A stretch of 64,000 bases of DNA from Spirochaetota bacterium (GTDB lineage: Bacteria > Spirochaetota > UBA4802 > UBA5550): NCBI GenBank assembly GCA_024276015.1, contig JAJRXZ010000022.1, positions 35,308 to 99,307 of the forward strand, in the 5' to 3' direction. The translations under genes were made by a program, and so were the position numbers. Below are positions 16,958 through 27,203 of the stretch, in pieces. Within the stretch, counting starts at the first letter, position 1, and every line of letters starts with the position of its first letter. The notes below the pieces were generated by a model. It saw only the letters and a list, made by a program, of their open reading frames with translations. It was not told the DNA's origin and did no database searches.

Positions 16958-18937
16958 CTACATTCTTCTTCTTCCAGCGAGTGCTATCCTTTTATGACCG
17001 TCAATCAGCTCGGGCGGATCGTATTCGGACAGCCTTATTTCATCTCCTTCAAGGGTAAATTTTATATAATTATATTCATCCTTGACCTGAAATTTTTGGT
17101 CTTTTATATATATGTCAACACCGGGATAAACCGATTTCTCCGCACAGATCTTACCTCTATGTTCAAGCATTGCGATATACTGATTCAGCTCTTCAATCTC
17201 CAGTTCAATCTCATTTACTCTGGAACTCAATTTCTCATTTCTTGCCGTAAGTTCCTGAAACATTTTCTCTTTTTCCTCGCTGAGTTTGGATACTTTGCGC
17301 TGGCTGGTAAGAGTCTTCAAGTTGAGTCTCAACTGTCCCAGTTCTTCGTCAATTTTGACCTTTGCCTCGTTAAGCTCCGACATCTGCTGAAGTACCTTTG
17401 GATTTATTCCCACTCTGATCTCAGTATTTGTAGAAACCTCGGCTCCAAGAAATCTTGCATTCACCTCATTGCCTGCACGAATTATACCTCCTACAATTTT
17501 AGCCCTTTTGCCGATACTGTAAATTCTGTCTCCCGCATCAACATAAGAGTGAAGTATTCCTTCAGGCACTATTACATCTTTCTCGGCTATTATTTTTGCG
17601 CTCTGAATAAATTTGGCATATATGGAACCTCCCGTAGATTCGATCTTTGCCTCTTCGCGCCCTGAGATCCCCTGATAAACCACAATGTCACCTTCAGCCT
17701 CAAGAAAGGCTTTCTGCACTGTTCCCTTTACTTCAATATTTCCCGCAGCCTTAACAACAAAGTTATCCTGCACGCTTCCGGATACAATAACCGAACCGAG
17801 AAAAACAATATTTCCGGTTTCAAGCGAAACATCGCCGTTGACAACATATACGGGCTCAACGCTTATCCTGCCCGACTTGAACACTACCTGCCCATTGATC
17901 TCTGCCGTTAATTCAGTGCCGTCTTCAGACAATATTGTCCCTTTGCCGAAACGTATAGTTGTATCTTTTCCGTTTTTAGCAGGCAAGATCCTATTAGTGA
18001 CAGATCTCCCAGGAATTCCTTCTTCAGCAGGAATTTTCACGCAGAGCAGCTGCCCGACAACAACATTTTCAAGCAGTTCAAGGTTTCTGAAATCGACTTT
18101 TCCGGATTCATCCTCTTCAAATTTAAATTGACTTTTATCGACTCTGACTTTATAATCGATATACGCATCTTTACCGTTTCTCGGTTTTGTTCCCTTGGCA
18201 GCAACAAGGGGTCGGTTATAATTCATCTTTTCGAGATAATCCTTGATCGCTTCTTCATCAATTACGATTACAACACCCGCGCTCTTTAATGCATCAATAA
18301 CTTCGTCAAATTCAAAATGCCTCCCGAAGTATCTCGGAGCTGTAAAATGGACATACGCTGCCATTTCATCTTCAGTGATCTCAACTCTCATAGAGCTGTC
18401 GAAATCGGGATTCGGAGTCCAGTCGCCAAGTTTAACGGGCTCGCCGGTTGGCTCTTTTACCGCTTTCTCAAGAGCTGCCTGATTCGGATTGGAAATTCTC
18501 ATTGAATAGAGCTTGTTTGTTACATCCGTCAGGTCAACTTTTTTGCCGGTCCCCTTCGGAGGATTAACAGTGAGCCATATACCGGATCTTGTCACCCTAA
18601 TAACAAAACTTCCGTCAAGATTTTTAGGTTCCTCTGCCGTTACATGGGGGATATGTTCGCCGGTAAGTTTTTTTTCAATTATATCAAGGTCGTCGTATTC
18701 GGAACCCTTTTCAACAGGAACAACCAGCACTCTGTAGGGCTGCCTTCCTATTCCCAAAAATCCTTTGGTACCCTTTTCAAGAATTTCATAGTCCAGATCG
18801 GTTATATCCACTCCAAGGTCTTCGGCAGCCAGTTCAAGAGCCTGATTAACAGAATCGGCATAGACCTCAACGGCATTATCGCTGACGGGGCCGCCATTTT
18901 CTTCAATTTCTAAAAACAGGTCTTTCAGATTTGCCAT
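16958..18937 (-). CDS. fapA: Flagellar assembly protein A, DUF342
   Basis: The 659-residue protein has a Jag-N-like domain near the start (VNQALELAAEDLGV through KGFLGIGRQPYRV), then the DUF342 region from about residue 190 with repeated right-handed beta-helix strands (for example GNIVFLGSVIVSGSVQDN, AAGNIEVKGTVQKAF, GDIVVYQGISGREE). A coiled coil follows at about residues 515-590, with a C-terminal KFTLEGDEIRLSEYDPPEL. FapA homologues affect polar flagellum placement in Vibrio; here the gene follows the sigma-28 gene, as is common in spirochaetes and Firmicutes. I prefer the ATG at 18937, directly after the sigma stop; a TTG at 18946 would overlap it. Confidence 0.88.
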   Translation of the reverse strand: MANLKDLFLEIEENGGPVSDNAVEVYADSVNQALELAAEDLGVDITDLDYEILEKGTKGFLGIGRQPYRVLVVPVEKGSEYDDLDIIEKKLTGEHIPHVTAEEPKNLDGSFVIRVTRSGIWLTVNPPKGTGKKVDLTDVTNKLYSMRISNPNQAALEKAVKEPTGEPVKLGDWTPNPDFDSSMRVEITEDEMAAYVHFTAPRYFGRHFEFDEVIDALKSAGVVIVIDEEAIKDYLEKMNYNRPLVAAKGTKPRNGKDAYIDYKVRVDKSQFKFEEDESGKVDFRNLELLENVVVGQLLCVKIPAEEGIPGRSVTNRILPAKNGKDTTIRFGKGTILSEDGTELTAEINGQVVFKSGRISVEPVYVVNGDVSLETGNIVFLGSVIVSGSVQDNFVVKAAGNIEVKGTVQKAFLEAEGDIVVYQGISGREEAKIESTGGSIYAKFIQSAKIIAEKDVIVPEGILHSYVDAGDRIYSIGKRAKIVGGIIRAGNEVNARFLGAEVSTNTEIRVGINPKVLQQMSELNEAKVKIDEELGQLRLNLKTLTSQRKVSKLSEEKEKMFQELTARNEKLSSRVNEIELEIEELNQYIAMLEHRGKICAEKSVYPGVDIYIKDQKFQVKDEYNYIKFTLEGDEIRLSEYDPPELIDGHKRIALAGRRRM

Positions 18938-18938
18938 A

Positions 18939-19739
18939 TCAGCCAACTATATTCGATTTAATTCTTCCCAGTCTTCCTCTCAGCCTCATTATGGCTTTTG
19001 TATGAAGCTGAGAAACCCTGCTTTCAGTTACTTCAAGAACTTCTCCGATTTCCTTTAAAGTCAGATCCTCATAATAGTAGAGCACAATAACTTTCTTCTC
19101 CTTATCGGGGAGTTTTTTTATTGCTTCTATAATATAATCGCGAATCTCCTCTTTTTCAATTAATATGTCGGGATTCATATTGGGAGGCGCTTCGAGAGTT
19201 TCCAGTATTGACAGCTCGTCATTTTCATCTCCCAGGTACCAGATATCGTTTAATGAGAGCATGGAAGTTCCGCTCAGCTTATTCAGCAGCGAATGGAACT
19301 CTTCAGTGGATATTCCAAGATCTTTGGCAATCTCTTCATCTTCCACTGTCCGCCCCAGTTTATTTTCAAGCTCGGAGATGACCTGCTCAATCTGTTTCGC
19401 TTTCTGTCTTATTGAACGGGGTATCCAGTCAATAGATCTAAGTTCGTCAAATATGGCTCCTCTGATCCTTGTCATAGCGTAGGTTTTAAACTTAATTCCC
19501 CTTGCAGGATCATATTTATTTATGGCGTCAATGAGGCCAAAAATCCCATAAGAAACAAGATCGTCAAACTCGATATTCTGAGGCATTCCCATAGAAACTT
19601 TTCCCGCGACATATTTAACAAGAGGAGCATATTTTATTACAAAATAATCCCTCACCTCAAGATTCCTGGTCTTTATATATTTCTCCCAGAGTTTATTTTC
19701 ACTGATTTCATCGTATTCTTTATATTTCTTGCTGTTCAT
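18939..19739 (-). CDS. fliA: Flagellar sigma-28 factor (WhiG/FliA)
   Basis: This is the sigma factor for late flagellar and chemotaxis genes. Region 2 is clear ([58 protein letters not shown]), followed by the FliA-specific [16 protein letters not shown], region 3 and region 4 ending [20 protein letters not shown]. The ATG at 19739 has a GGGAATTGG-type site upstream; the longer frame begins at 19766 with a badly placed site. It overlaps or abuts genes on both sides. Its antagonist FlgM is encoded at 6900-7190 behind a promoter of the matching type. Confidence 0.94.
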   Translation of the reverse strand: MNSKKYKEYDEISENKLWEKYIKTRNLEVRDYFVIKYAPLVKYVAGKVSMGMPQNIEFDDLVSYGIFGLIDAINKYDPARGIKFKTYAMTRIRGAIFDELRSIDWIPRSIRQKAKQIEQVISELENKLGRTVEDEEIAKDLGISTEEFHSLLNKLSGTSMLSLNDIWYLGDENDELSILETLEAPPNMNPDILIEKEEIRDYIIEAIKKLPDKEKKVIVLYYYEDLTLKEIGEVLEVTESRVSQLHTKAIMRLRGRLGRIKSNIVG

Positions 19740-19755
19740 AATCCAATTCCCGGAT

Positions 19756-20310
19756 TTAATCGTCATCCTTACTCATCATGGTTCTTACAGCTTCTGCCAT
19801 AAGTTTCGGTTCATACTTCACGAATTTTTCTCTCTCTATTACATGTTTGCCCAGCTTCCCGCGCACAAAAGTTTCCGTTTCCGAATTCAGCTCATCCGTA
19901 AGATCGACTCTTTTATATTGATCAGGAGTAATCTCAGTAAAACTTTCATCCTCCTCCAAGCGGGCGCTATCTTCATCCGTATCATCCAGGCCATCCGAAG
20001 CATTATCATCGGAGCTGCCGGAGGGTCCGCTATATTGAGCAGCGTCACTATTCTCATCTATATTATTTCTATCTTCCTCATTCTGCAGATTTGCAAACTT
20101 ATCATATAATTCCGGAACATATTTTTTTGAAACAAAGATCACGCCGTATCCGATCAGACTGAAAACCGGAAATACTATCAGAAGCCTCAGAGCAATAACT
20201 TCAAAACCAATCCCGGAAAAAATTCCTATAATTAATGATAAAAGCAAAGCAACGATACCGAATGCAGCAGTGAACTTGTAATCAATACTGATATTTTCCA
20301 AACTGATCAT
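19756..20310 (-). CDS. Two-helix membrane protein with acidic linker
   Basis: The product has two adjacent membrane segments (about residues 14-36 and 40-60), then a strongly acidic low-complexity linker (Asp/Ser/Glu-rich, about residues 77-125), and a conserved-looking C-terminus [17 protein letters not shown]. The family is not recognised, but a gene of this kind between flhG and the sigma-28 gene is typical for spirochaete flagellar loci. The ATG at 20310 has AGGG seven bases upstream; the longer frame would use TTG at 20325. Its 3' end lies within the leader of the sigma gene. Function unknown. Confidence 0.65.
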   Translation of the reverse strand: MISLENISIDYKFTAAFGIVALLLSLIIGIFSGIGFEVIALRLLIVFPVFSLIGYGVIFVSKKYVPELYDKFANLQNEEDRNNIDENSDAAQYSGPSGSSDDNASDGLDDTDEDSARLEEDESFTEITPDQYKRVDLTDELNSETETFVRGKLGKHVIEREKFVKYEPKLMAEAVRTMMSKDDD

Positions 20311-20384
20311 TAAAAAGCCCTGCAAATTATTAAGGTCCTCTCTTTTGCAATATATGTATATTTAAAAAACAAATCAAGCTATTT

Positions 20385-21254
20385 TTATTCTTCATCTTCG
20401 TCGTAAGCCCCCAGTAGATTTCTGAAAAATGAGATCAAACCGGAACCTTTCTGTGTTCCAAAATCCCTGTTGGCTATTCTATTAGCGATCATATTTACGC
20501 ATCCTGCAGCCTTAGATTTGGGATAGCTTATTATGAAGGGTTTCTGGTTTCTTACGGATTTTCCCACATGCATATCATCAAAGACAAAACCGAGATTTTC
20601 CACTTTGACATTTAAAAACTGGCCTGCAATATTTATCACTCTCTGAGCTACCCGTTTCCCCTCAGCAACGGACTGTACTCTGTTGACTATCAGCCTTATT
20701 ACTTTATCAGTTGACTGAGATGCGATCGATTTTATTATACCGTATGCATCTGTTATAGCGGTAGGTTCAGGGGTTGTCACTACAATGATCTCGTCTGCCG
20801 AAATAACAAAACTGAGAACATTTTGTCCGACTCCGGCTCCGGTATCAATGATGAGGTAATCGTCCGATTCAATTTCAGCAATTGTATGAATAAAGTCGTC
20901 TCTCTGTTTCTGATCAAGATTTGCAAGCTGATGAAAACCGGAGGCTCCGGCAATTATTCTGATCCCTTCGGGCACATCGATGACAATATCCTTTAATTTT
21001 TTCTTCCCTTTTATTACATGATAAAGATTGTATTTTGGAATAATACCCAGTATTACATTGATATTGGCCAGACCCAGATCGGCGTCAAGCAATGTTACGG
21101 ACGAACCGTTCCGAGCCAGGGCAATAGATAAACTCACGGCAAGGCTTGTTTTGCCCACACCGCCCTTACCGCTTGTAACAGCAATGGTTCTTGTGGGACT
21201 CTTTTTTTCATTTTTTTCAAGAACCAACCTTCTTAGATTTGCCGCCTGATCCAC
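20385..21254 (-). CDS. flhG: Flagellum number regulator FlhG (MinD-like ATPase)
   Basis: FlhG is a ParA/MinD family ATPase that, with FlhF, sets the number and place of flagella. The 289 residues show the deviant Walker A TSGKGGVGKTSLAVSLS, LLDADLGLANINVILG, the DYLIIDTGAGV switch region and the late RLIVNRV strand. The N-terminal DQAANLRRLV matches the FlhG activation motif that stimulates the FlhF GTPase. The start is GTG with GGAGG five to six bases upstream. It lies 15 bases after flhF, as usual. Confidence 0.95.
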   Translation of the reverse strand: MDQAANLRRLVLEKNEKKSPTRTIAVTSGKGGVGKTSLAVSLSIALARNGSSVTLLDADLGLANINVILGIIPKYNLYHVIKGKKKLKDIVIDVPEGIRIIAGASGFHQLANLDQKQRDDFIHTIAEIESDDYLIIDTGAGVGQNVLSFVISADEIIVVTTPEPTAITDAYGIIKSIASQSTDKVIRLIVNRVQSVAEGKRVAQRVINIAGQFLNVKVENLGFVFDDMHVGKSVRNQKPFIISYPKSKAAGCVNMIANRIANRDFGTQKGSGLISFFRNLLGAYDEDEE

Positions 21255-21269
21255 GAAAACCTCCAGGAA

Positions 21270-22664
21270 TTAATTATTGACGTTCCCAAACATCATATCG
21301 ACGATCTTGTCAGAATCTGCCACTTCAATATCATTGGGGACTTCCTGCCCGTTTGTATAGTAAGAAATGGGCTTATTATATTTATCGGCAATATCTATTA
21401 CATTCCCAACAAAAGAAGTTTCATCCACCTTTGTTATTATTATACTGTTAAGATCTATCACGTCAAAGGATCTGAAAATCTCGTTCAGATCCGCTTTCTT
21501 AATGTTAGCACTGACACAGAGTACTTTCTCAAAATCATAATCCACTTGATCGGTAAATTCCTTCATCTCAAGTATTTTGACACTGTTTTTGTGACTCCTG
21601 CCTGACGTATCGATCATTATAATATCAGCTTTTTCCCTTGAGATTATATCTTTGAAATCTTTCTGATCATTTACGGCATGGATCGGGATCTTCATTATTT
21701 CCGCATACTTTTTCAGCTGTTCCGTTGCCGCTATTCTGTAGTTGTCAATCGTAATGAAAACAACTTTTTTCCCTTTTCTCAGCGAATAAAGAGCTCCAAG
21801 CTTGGCCATTGTTGTTGTTTTTCCGACACCTGTGGGACCTACAAACATAATAACTTTTTTATTATTTCCGGTTTGAATGGGCCCGGTTGTTACAATACGG
21901 CTCTTTATCAGTTCTTTCAAGCTTTTTTCTATTTTATATCTATCCCTGAGTTCTTCTTTGCTTATCTTATCTCTGACTTCGCTGAGAATTTTGGACCTGT
22001 CACTGTTATTAAAATCATTCTTCTCAAGCAGGTCGTCATATCTTTTTAAATATGATATTTCGCCGGCTTCATTTTTATCGGTTTTTTCAGCAGATACTTC
22101 AGGCTTCTTGATCCTATGGACGCTTTCATCTCTTAGAAATCCGGCTTCGGCAGGTTCCTTTTCCGTATGATCGGAATCCTTGCTTTCATTTTTTTGAGCA
22201 GCAGAAGATTTGCTGTAAACATTGTAGTTCTTTTTCTTTTCAGCTTTTTTCTCTTTTGCAGTATCCTTCCCGATATTTCCGCTCTTTTTGCTGATAAGAT
22301 CATTGAGGTTGCTGTTCAAGTCATCAATCCTCCTGTTTATATTGTCCATATTGATCTCACCTGACAGTTTAACATCCGATTTTTTTTCTGCAGCCGTGCT
22401 GCCGGGCCCGTAACCGGAACTTCCCTTTTTATCTCCGACAGTAAAATCAAAAGTGCTCTTTCTGTTTATTTTACCGGCTGTGCTTCTGCCCTCCTGAACA
22501 CCTGCGGTTAATTCCACAACCTGTTTTGAGAAGAACTTTGAATTGAATAAGCCCCCTTCCTTCACATACTTATGACTGATCGGTATGGCTTCATCTCCGT
22601 AATCGGCCTTAAGCTTCATCATTGCTTCATTATATGTTTTAGCTCTGATTTTTACATACCTCAT
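21270..22664 (-). CDS. flhF: Flagellar SRP-type GTPase FlhF
   Basis: FlhF is the third SRP-family GTPase and marks the site of flagellum assembly. The 464-residue protein begins with the B-domain start KIRAKTYNEAMMKLKADYG, then has a long charged linker (about residues 75-230), the N-domain and the G-domain. GTPase motifs are MFVGPTGVGKTTTMAKLGAL (G1), DNYRIAATEQLKKYAEIM, IDTSGRSHKN (G3) and ITKVDET (G4). It sits between flhA and flhG. Confidence 0.95.
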   Translation of the reverse strand: MRYVKIRAKTYNEAMMKLKADYGDEAIPISHKYVKEGGLFNSKFFSKQVVELTAGVQEGRSTAGKINRKSTFDFTVGDKKGSSGYGPGSTAAEKKSDVKLSGEINMDNINRRIDDLNSNLNDLISKKSGNIGKDTAKEKKAEKKKNYNVYSKSSAAQKNESKDSDHTEKEPAEAGFLRDESVHRIKKPEVSAEKTDKNEAGEISYLKRYDDLLEKNDFNNSDRSKILSEVRDKISKEELRDRYKIEKSLKELIKSRIVTTGPIQTGNNKKVIMFVGPTGVGKTTTMAKLGALYSLRKGKKVVFITIDNYRIAATEQLKKYAEIMKIPIHAVNDQKDFKDIISREKADIIMIDTSGRSHKNSVKILEMKEFTDQVDYDFEKVLCVSANIKKADLNEIFRSFDVIDLNSIIITKVDETSFVGNVIDIADKYNKPISYYTNGQEVPNDIEVADSDKIVDMMFGNVNN

Positions 22665-22757
22665 TTTTCTCTCCTTACCTGAAACAGTTTATAATGATTT
22701 AATTATATTTCCAATCGGGTTCTGCCTGTCATACCCGATTATTGCTTAATACTATTT

Positions 22758-24857
22758 TTATGCTGCTGTTGAAAGCAGCGCCGAAACCACAACATTAACT
22801 CTCACCGTATTCGGAATTTCATTATATGATAAAACCACCGGAGCCGGGATCTCACGTTCTAACAATGCAAATGTGACGCTCCTGATATGAGGAGAAACAA
22901 GAAAAACCGGCGCATACCCCTTGTTTTTCGAACCGTTATAAGCTTCAATCAGAGACTTTATTATAATATTATGCGAATCCGGGTCCAACGCCAGGATCCT
23001 GCCCTCCACCGGATCATCATGAATCGCGCTTCTTATCATAGATTCAATTTCGGGATCAACGGTAATTACCGAAAGGCTATTATCTGTCAGATGATCGCTG
23101 ATTATCTGTCTTGACAATGCCACTCTTACATACTCCGTCAGCATGCCGGAATCTTTGATCTGATCCCCGTATGTTGCCAGAGTTTCGAGTATGGTAACCA
23201 TATTCCTTATGGATACCCTCTCCCTTAAGAGATTCTTCAGAACCTTCTGTATCTCGCCTACAGACATCTTTTCATTGATCTCATTGACAACCGCCGGATA
23301 ATCATTTTTTACATTGTCAATTAATTCCTGCACTTCCTGTCTTCCCAAAATCTCATCGGCATGAATTTTAATTATCTCGGTTATGTGAGTTGCAATAATT
23401 GTGGGACAGTCAACGACCGTATACCCGTTACTTTCCGCTATATCTCTCAGATCAGGATCAATCCAGACGGCTTTAAGTCCGAAAACCGGCTCCACAAACT
23501 CATCACCTTCAATTTTTTCCTTAACCTCTCCGGAATCCATTGCCATTAAATTTCCTACTTTAAGATCGCCTCTGCCCACCTCCGCGCCTTTGATCAGGAT
23601 GGTATAAACTTCCGGGTCCAGCTCCATATTATCCCTGATCCTTATGGGCGGGACAATGAGCCCCATATCGAGGGCGCTTCTCCTCCTGATATTGGTTATT
23701 CTTTCAAGGAGAGTTCCTCCCTGTTCGGGGTCAACAAGAGGTATCAGATTATAGCCTATTTCAACTTCGAGAGGATCCACCTGAATGAGCGGCAAGACCG
23801 ACTCGGGCCTGTGGTCTCTCATGGCAGTCTCTTTCTCCTCCCTTTCTGCAAGTTCCCGTTCTTCCGCCTGCGTTTTTGAAAGAACAAATCCCAGGGCAAT
23901 AAGACCGCTCGATACAAGCAGTAACGAGATCTTGGGAAAACCGGGAATTACGATCGCAGCGGCAAGAGCACCTCCTGTAATAAAAAGGGCCCTTGGCTGC
24001 GAACTCATCTGATCGGAAAGCTGGTCGCCCAGATTCTCATTTGAAACCGCTCTGGTTACAATAATACCGGTGGCGGTTGTTATTAAGAGAGAAGGGATCT
24101 GGCTCACAAGACCGTCGCCGATACTTAAAAGCGTATATGTTCTCAGAGCCACGTCAAAAGACTCGCCCCTCATAACCATACCCACAATAAATCCGCCGAT
24201 AACATTTATTATTGTTATGATGATACCTACTTTGACGTCACCCTGAACAAATTTGGAAGCACCGTCCATTGCTCCGTAGAAGTCGGCTTCCTTTCTTATT
24301 TCCATCCTTCTTTCCCTGGCTTCCTCCTCCGTAATCGTGCCGTTGGATAGGTCGGAATCGATACTCATCTGCTTGCCAGGCATTGCATCAAGGGTAAATC
24401 TTGCTGCAACTTCGGCAGTTCTCGTTGCTCCCTTGGTTATAACAATAAATTGAACAGCCACCAGAATTATAAAAATTATAGCTCCTACAACATAATTTCC
24501 TCCAACCACAAAATTGCCGAATGCCCTGATTATTTTACCGTCAAATGACGCGCCCTGAAGGAGAATGAGCCTTGTAGAGGAAACATTCAGAGCAAGTCTG
24601 AAAACAGTTGAAACAAGAAGCAGAGACGGGAAAACCGAAAAATCAAAGGACCTGTGAACAAACATAACTATCATCAGAATGAGCAGGCCGATCATTATAC
24701 TCACTGCCATAAGAAAATCGAGAAGAAATGTGGGCAGCGGAATAACCAGCATTACAACAATGGCGATCACTCCTATTCCGATAAGCAGATCGTTTTTCTG
24801 CATCCATAACCGGCTGCCGCTGTTTTCAAAAAATTTACCTGTTGTTGTTTCTGCCAT
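22758..24857 (-). CDS. flhA: Flagellar export gate protein FlhA
   Basis: FlhA is the large membrane component of the flagellar type III export gate. The 699-residue length is normal. About eight membrane segments fill residues 20-325; the conserved FHIPEP-region equivalent is around residues 140-195 (GATRTAEVAARFTLDAMPGK, DSDLSNGTITEEEA). The cytosolic half carries the linker and four subdomains, with LIPLVDPEQGG and RDNMELDPEVY, and ends with PNTVRVNVVVSALLS. It follows flhB by 24 bases and precedes flhF. Confidence 0.97.
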   Translation of the reverse strand: MAETTTGKFFENSGSRLWMQKNDLLIGIGVIAIVVMLVIPLPTFLLDFLMAVSIMIGLLILMIVMFVHRSFDFSVFPSLLLVSTVFRLALNVSSTRLILLQGASFDGKIIRAFGNFVVGGNYVVGAIIFIILVAVQFIVITKGATRTAEVAARFTLDAMPGKQMSIDSDLSNGTITEEEARERRMEIRKEADFYGAMDGASKFVQGDVKVGIIITIINVIGGFIVGMVMRGESFDVALRTYTLLSIGDGLVSQIPSLLITTATGIIVTRAVSNENLGDQLSDQMSSQPRALFITGGALAAAIVIPGFPKISLLLVSSGLIALGFVLSKTQAEERELAEREEKETAMRDHRPESVLPLIQVDPLEVEIGYNLIPLVDPEQGGTLLERITNIRRRSALDMGLIVPPIRIRDNMELDPEVYTILIKGAEVGRGDLKVGNLMAMDSGEVKEKIEGDEFVEPVFGLKAVWIDPDLRDIAESNGYTVVDCPTIIATHITEIIKIHADEILGRQEVQELIDNVKNDYPAVVNEINEKMSVGEIQKVLKNLLRERVSIRNMVTILETLATYGDQIKDSGMLTEYVRVALSRQIISDHLTDNSLSVITVDPEIESMIRSAIHDDPVEGRILALDPDSHNIIIKSLIEAYNGSKNKGYAPVFLVSPHIRSVTFALLEREIPAPVVLSYNEIPNTVRVNVVVSALLSTAA

Positions 24858-24881
24858 ATATTATTCTCCCTTTTTATCCTG

Positions 24882-26045
24882 TTAAATTGCCTCTTTGAAC
24901 TTCTTCTGTTTGAAAAGTTCCGCATAGACGAGGGAAACGGCATAAAAGAGATCTTCGGGAATTATGTCGCCTATTTCAAGACGCTCGTACATCTCTCTTG
25001 CAAGAGGCCTGTTTTCAATAATTGCGATATCGTTCTCTCCGGCAATGCGCCTGATCCTCAAAGCCATACTGTCTGCTCCCTTTGCAATTACAGTGGGGGC
25101 TTCCATTGTATCTCTGTCATACTTCAACGCTACGGCATAATGGGTCGGGTTGGTTACAACCACATCCGCTTTGGGAACTTCCTTTATCATATTTTTCATT
25201 ACAATTTCACGCTGCATTTCCTTCAGCCTTGCCCTTAAGTAGGGATCGCCCATTGTTTCTTTCAATTCCTGTTTTAATTCTTCCTTTGTCATTTTTAATG
25301 AATCAATGAATTCCTTTTTCTGAAAAATATAATCCGGTATTGACAAAAGGAGAAGAAGAAGAGACGCCCATATAATTATTTTAAAGGCACTGATAAGAAT
25401 GATCTTCAACGCCGCTGGAACAGAGATATCGGGCAGTGCCAAAATTCGATCAAAATCACTTTTTATTATTAAATAAGAAATAATGCCTATGGCAGTAACC
25501 TTGAAAACAGACTTAAACAGATTCATTGCAACCTGTTTTGAGAAAAAAACCTTCTTCATAACGGTTGCCGGGTCAAACTTAATTTTACTCAGATCAAATT
25601 TCAGAGGATGAGTTGAAAACTGGAACCCAACCTGGGCAATATTTGCAATGATCGCCGCAATTGATGCGGCAATAAATACGGGCAAAAGGATTTTCCCGGT
25701 TACAAATATCAAGGAATACAATTCTCTCAAAACGGTTCTTTCTGTAATTGAAACTCCTGAAAAGGATGTTAAGTAATGCTTCAAGATGCTTATGATCGAA
25801 TCGTATATCCACGAGCTGAACATAAATATTACAAAAAATCCGAAAATTACTACTATTGCCTGTGAAAGTTCCTGAGTTTTTGCAGCCTGCCCTTTCTCTC
25901 TTGCTTCCCTGAGTTTTTTCTCAGTCGGTTCTTCTGTTCTTCCTTCGTCTTCCGGCGCTGCAAAAAGCTGCAGATCAAAGGTAAAATCGGGCAGGCCTCT
26001 TTCACAGTTCCATCTGTTATATTTTTCTAATAAAAGTTCCAACAT
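24882..26045 (-). CDS. flhB: Flagellar export switch protein FlhB
   Basis: FlhB controls the change from rod/hook to filament export. The 387 residues begin with a 35-residue extension before the family start TEEPTEKKLREAREKGQAAK, then four membrane segments (about residues 65-245) and a cytosolic domain with the autocleavage site NPTH, where Asn299 is followed by Pro. The C-terminal domain with AVALKYDRDTMEAPTVIAKG is intact. The N-terminal extension (LPDFTFDLQLFAAPEDEG) is common in spirochaete and Gram-positive FlhB. The gene lies between fliR and flhA. Confidence 0.97.
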   Translation of the reverse strand: MLELLLEKYNRWNCERGLPDFTFDLQLFAAPEDEGRTEEPTEKKLREAREKGQAAKTQELSQAIVVIFGFFVIFMFSSWIYDSIISILKHYLTSFSGVSITERTVLRELYSLIFVTGKILLPVFIAASIAAIIANIAQVGFQFSTHPLKFDLSKIKFDPATVMKKVFFSKQVAMNLFKSVFKVTAIGIISYLIIKSDFDRILALPDISVPAALKIILISAFKIIIWASLLLLLLSIPDYIFQKKEFIDSLKMTKEELKQELKETMGDPYLRARLKEMQREIVMKNMIKEVPKADVVVTNPTHYAVALKYDRDTMEAPTVIAKGADSMALRIRRIAGENDIAIIENRPLAREMYERLEIGDIIPEDLFYAVSLVYAELFKQKKFKEAI

Positions 26046-26130
26046 GATTTAAGTCTGCTATTATTTATATTATCCTGCTTATTATATTAAATTTCAACAA
26101 ACCGCAAAAGGCAACATTTTAGGACCATCT

Positions 26131-26910
26131 CTATACTGGCCAGTAAATCAGCACCTTTGTTATAAATTTGAAGGTCCTTTCAAGGGAAACCTGCATTATT
26201 CTTACGATCAAAGGCGAAATTAAAACCAGAACCGCAAATGCAACTACGATTTTAAAAGGAAATCCCAGCATCATGATATTCATCTGCGGAGCCGCTTTAG
26301 CAAGTATTCCCATGCTTACGGAAATTAAAAAAATCGTTCCCATAACCGGAAGAGCGATCTTCAGGGCAACCATGAACATGCCGCTGAAAGAATAAACAAG
26401 ATACTTTAAAAGGCTTCCCAAAACGGAAGACTTCCCTTTAAGTACAGGCGCAAGTTCATAGGATCTGAAAACAGCTTCCAGCAAAAAATGGTGTCCGTTT
26501 ATTGCCATAAAGACAAGAAGGCCCACCAGATTTTTTAACTGACCCACAACAGGTACCGATATCTGGGAGACCGGGTCAACAACCTCGCTCATGCCGAAAC
26601 CGATCTGAACTGCAAAATACTGCCCCGAAAGCTGAAAAGCCGCAAATATTACCGAAACCAGAAAACCTATATACAATCCTATTGATATCTCGCTGATGAT
26701 CAGCAGAGTATATTCGCCGAGATTGTCCGGCATTTTATATCCCTTTGACGCTATCACAGGGAATACGATCAATGCCACAAAGAAAGAGAGCAGCACCTTC
26801 AGTCTGAAGGGGAAAACGCCGCTTGAGTAAAAGGGCGCAACAACAGTCATGGCATTAAGCCGTACCATTATCAGCAGAAACAACTGAAAATGGAATATAA
26901 AATAGTTCAT
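26131..26910 (-). CDS. fliR: Flagellar export protein FliR
   Basis: FliR is part of the FliPQR export pore. The 259-residue protein is hydrophobic throughout, with about six membrane segments. Family motifs include VRLNAMTVVAPFYSS near the start, GFLVSVIFAAFQLSGQYFAVQ and IGFGMSEVVDPVSQ, and AAPQMNIMMLGFPFKI near residue 215. The ATG shares its A with the fliQ TAA stop (TAATG). Confidence 0.96.
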   Translation of the reverse strand: MNYFIFHFQLFLLIMVRLNAMTVVAPFYSSGVFPFRLKVLLSFFVALIVFPVIASKGYKMPDNLGEYTLLIISEISIGLYIGFLVSVIFAAFQLSGQYFAVQIGFGMSEVVDPVSQISVPVVGQLKNLVGLLVFMAINGHHFLLEAVFRSYELAPVLKGKSSVLGSLLKYLVYSFSGMFMVALKIALPVMGTIFLISVSMGILAKAAPQMNIMMLGFPFKIVVAFAVLVLISPLIVRIMQVSLERTFKFITKVLIYWPV

Positions 26911-27182
26911 TAACCGGCCCCTATCTTTTCGATCAAAGAGAAAATATGATTTGTATAGTTTACCAGGGTCTTTATAATCCAGGCTGCAAAAAGCATTATT
27001 GCAGCAAATATTGCAATTATTTTAGGTACAAAGGTAAGCGTCTGTTCCTGTATCGACGTAGTTGTCTGAATTATAGACACAATCAAACCGACTATCATTC
27101 CCGCTCCGAGAATAGGAGCAGAAACGATCAGAACTGTCATTAATGATTCGCGTAATATTTTTATTACCAATACATCAGTCAT
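26910..27182 (-). CDS. fliQ: Flagellar export protein FliQ
   Basis: FliQ is the small two-helix subunit of the export pore. The 90 residues contain ILGAGMIVGLIVSIIQTTTS followed by IQEQTLTFVPKIIAIF, the standard FliQ pattern. A strong GGAGG site lies upstream of the ATG. It sits between fliP and fliR in the usual order. Confidence 0.96.
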   Translation of the reverse strand: MTDVLVIKILRESLMTVLIVSAPILGAGMIVGLIVSIIQTTTSIQEQTLTFVPKIIAIFAAIMLFAAWIIKTLVNYTNHIFSLIEKIGAG

Positions 27183-27203
27183 AAGTTGTTCCTCCCTCCT
27201 TAT

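Noticed and set aside
17685..18131. Long open frame on the plus strand inside fapA (148 codons)
   Set aside because: It is antisense to a well-recognised DUF342 gene, has no ribosome binding site and low-complexity Ser/Pro content typical of shadow frames.
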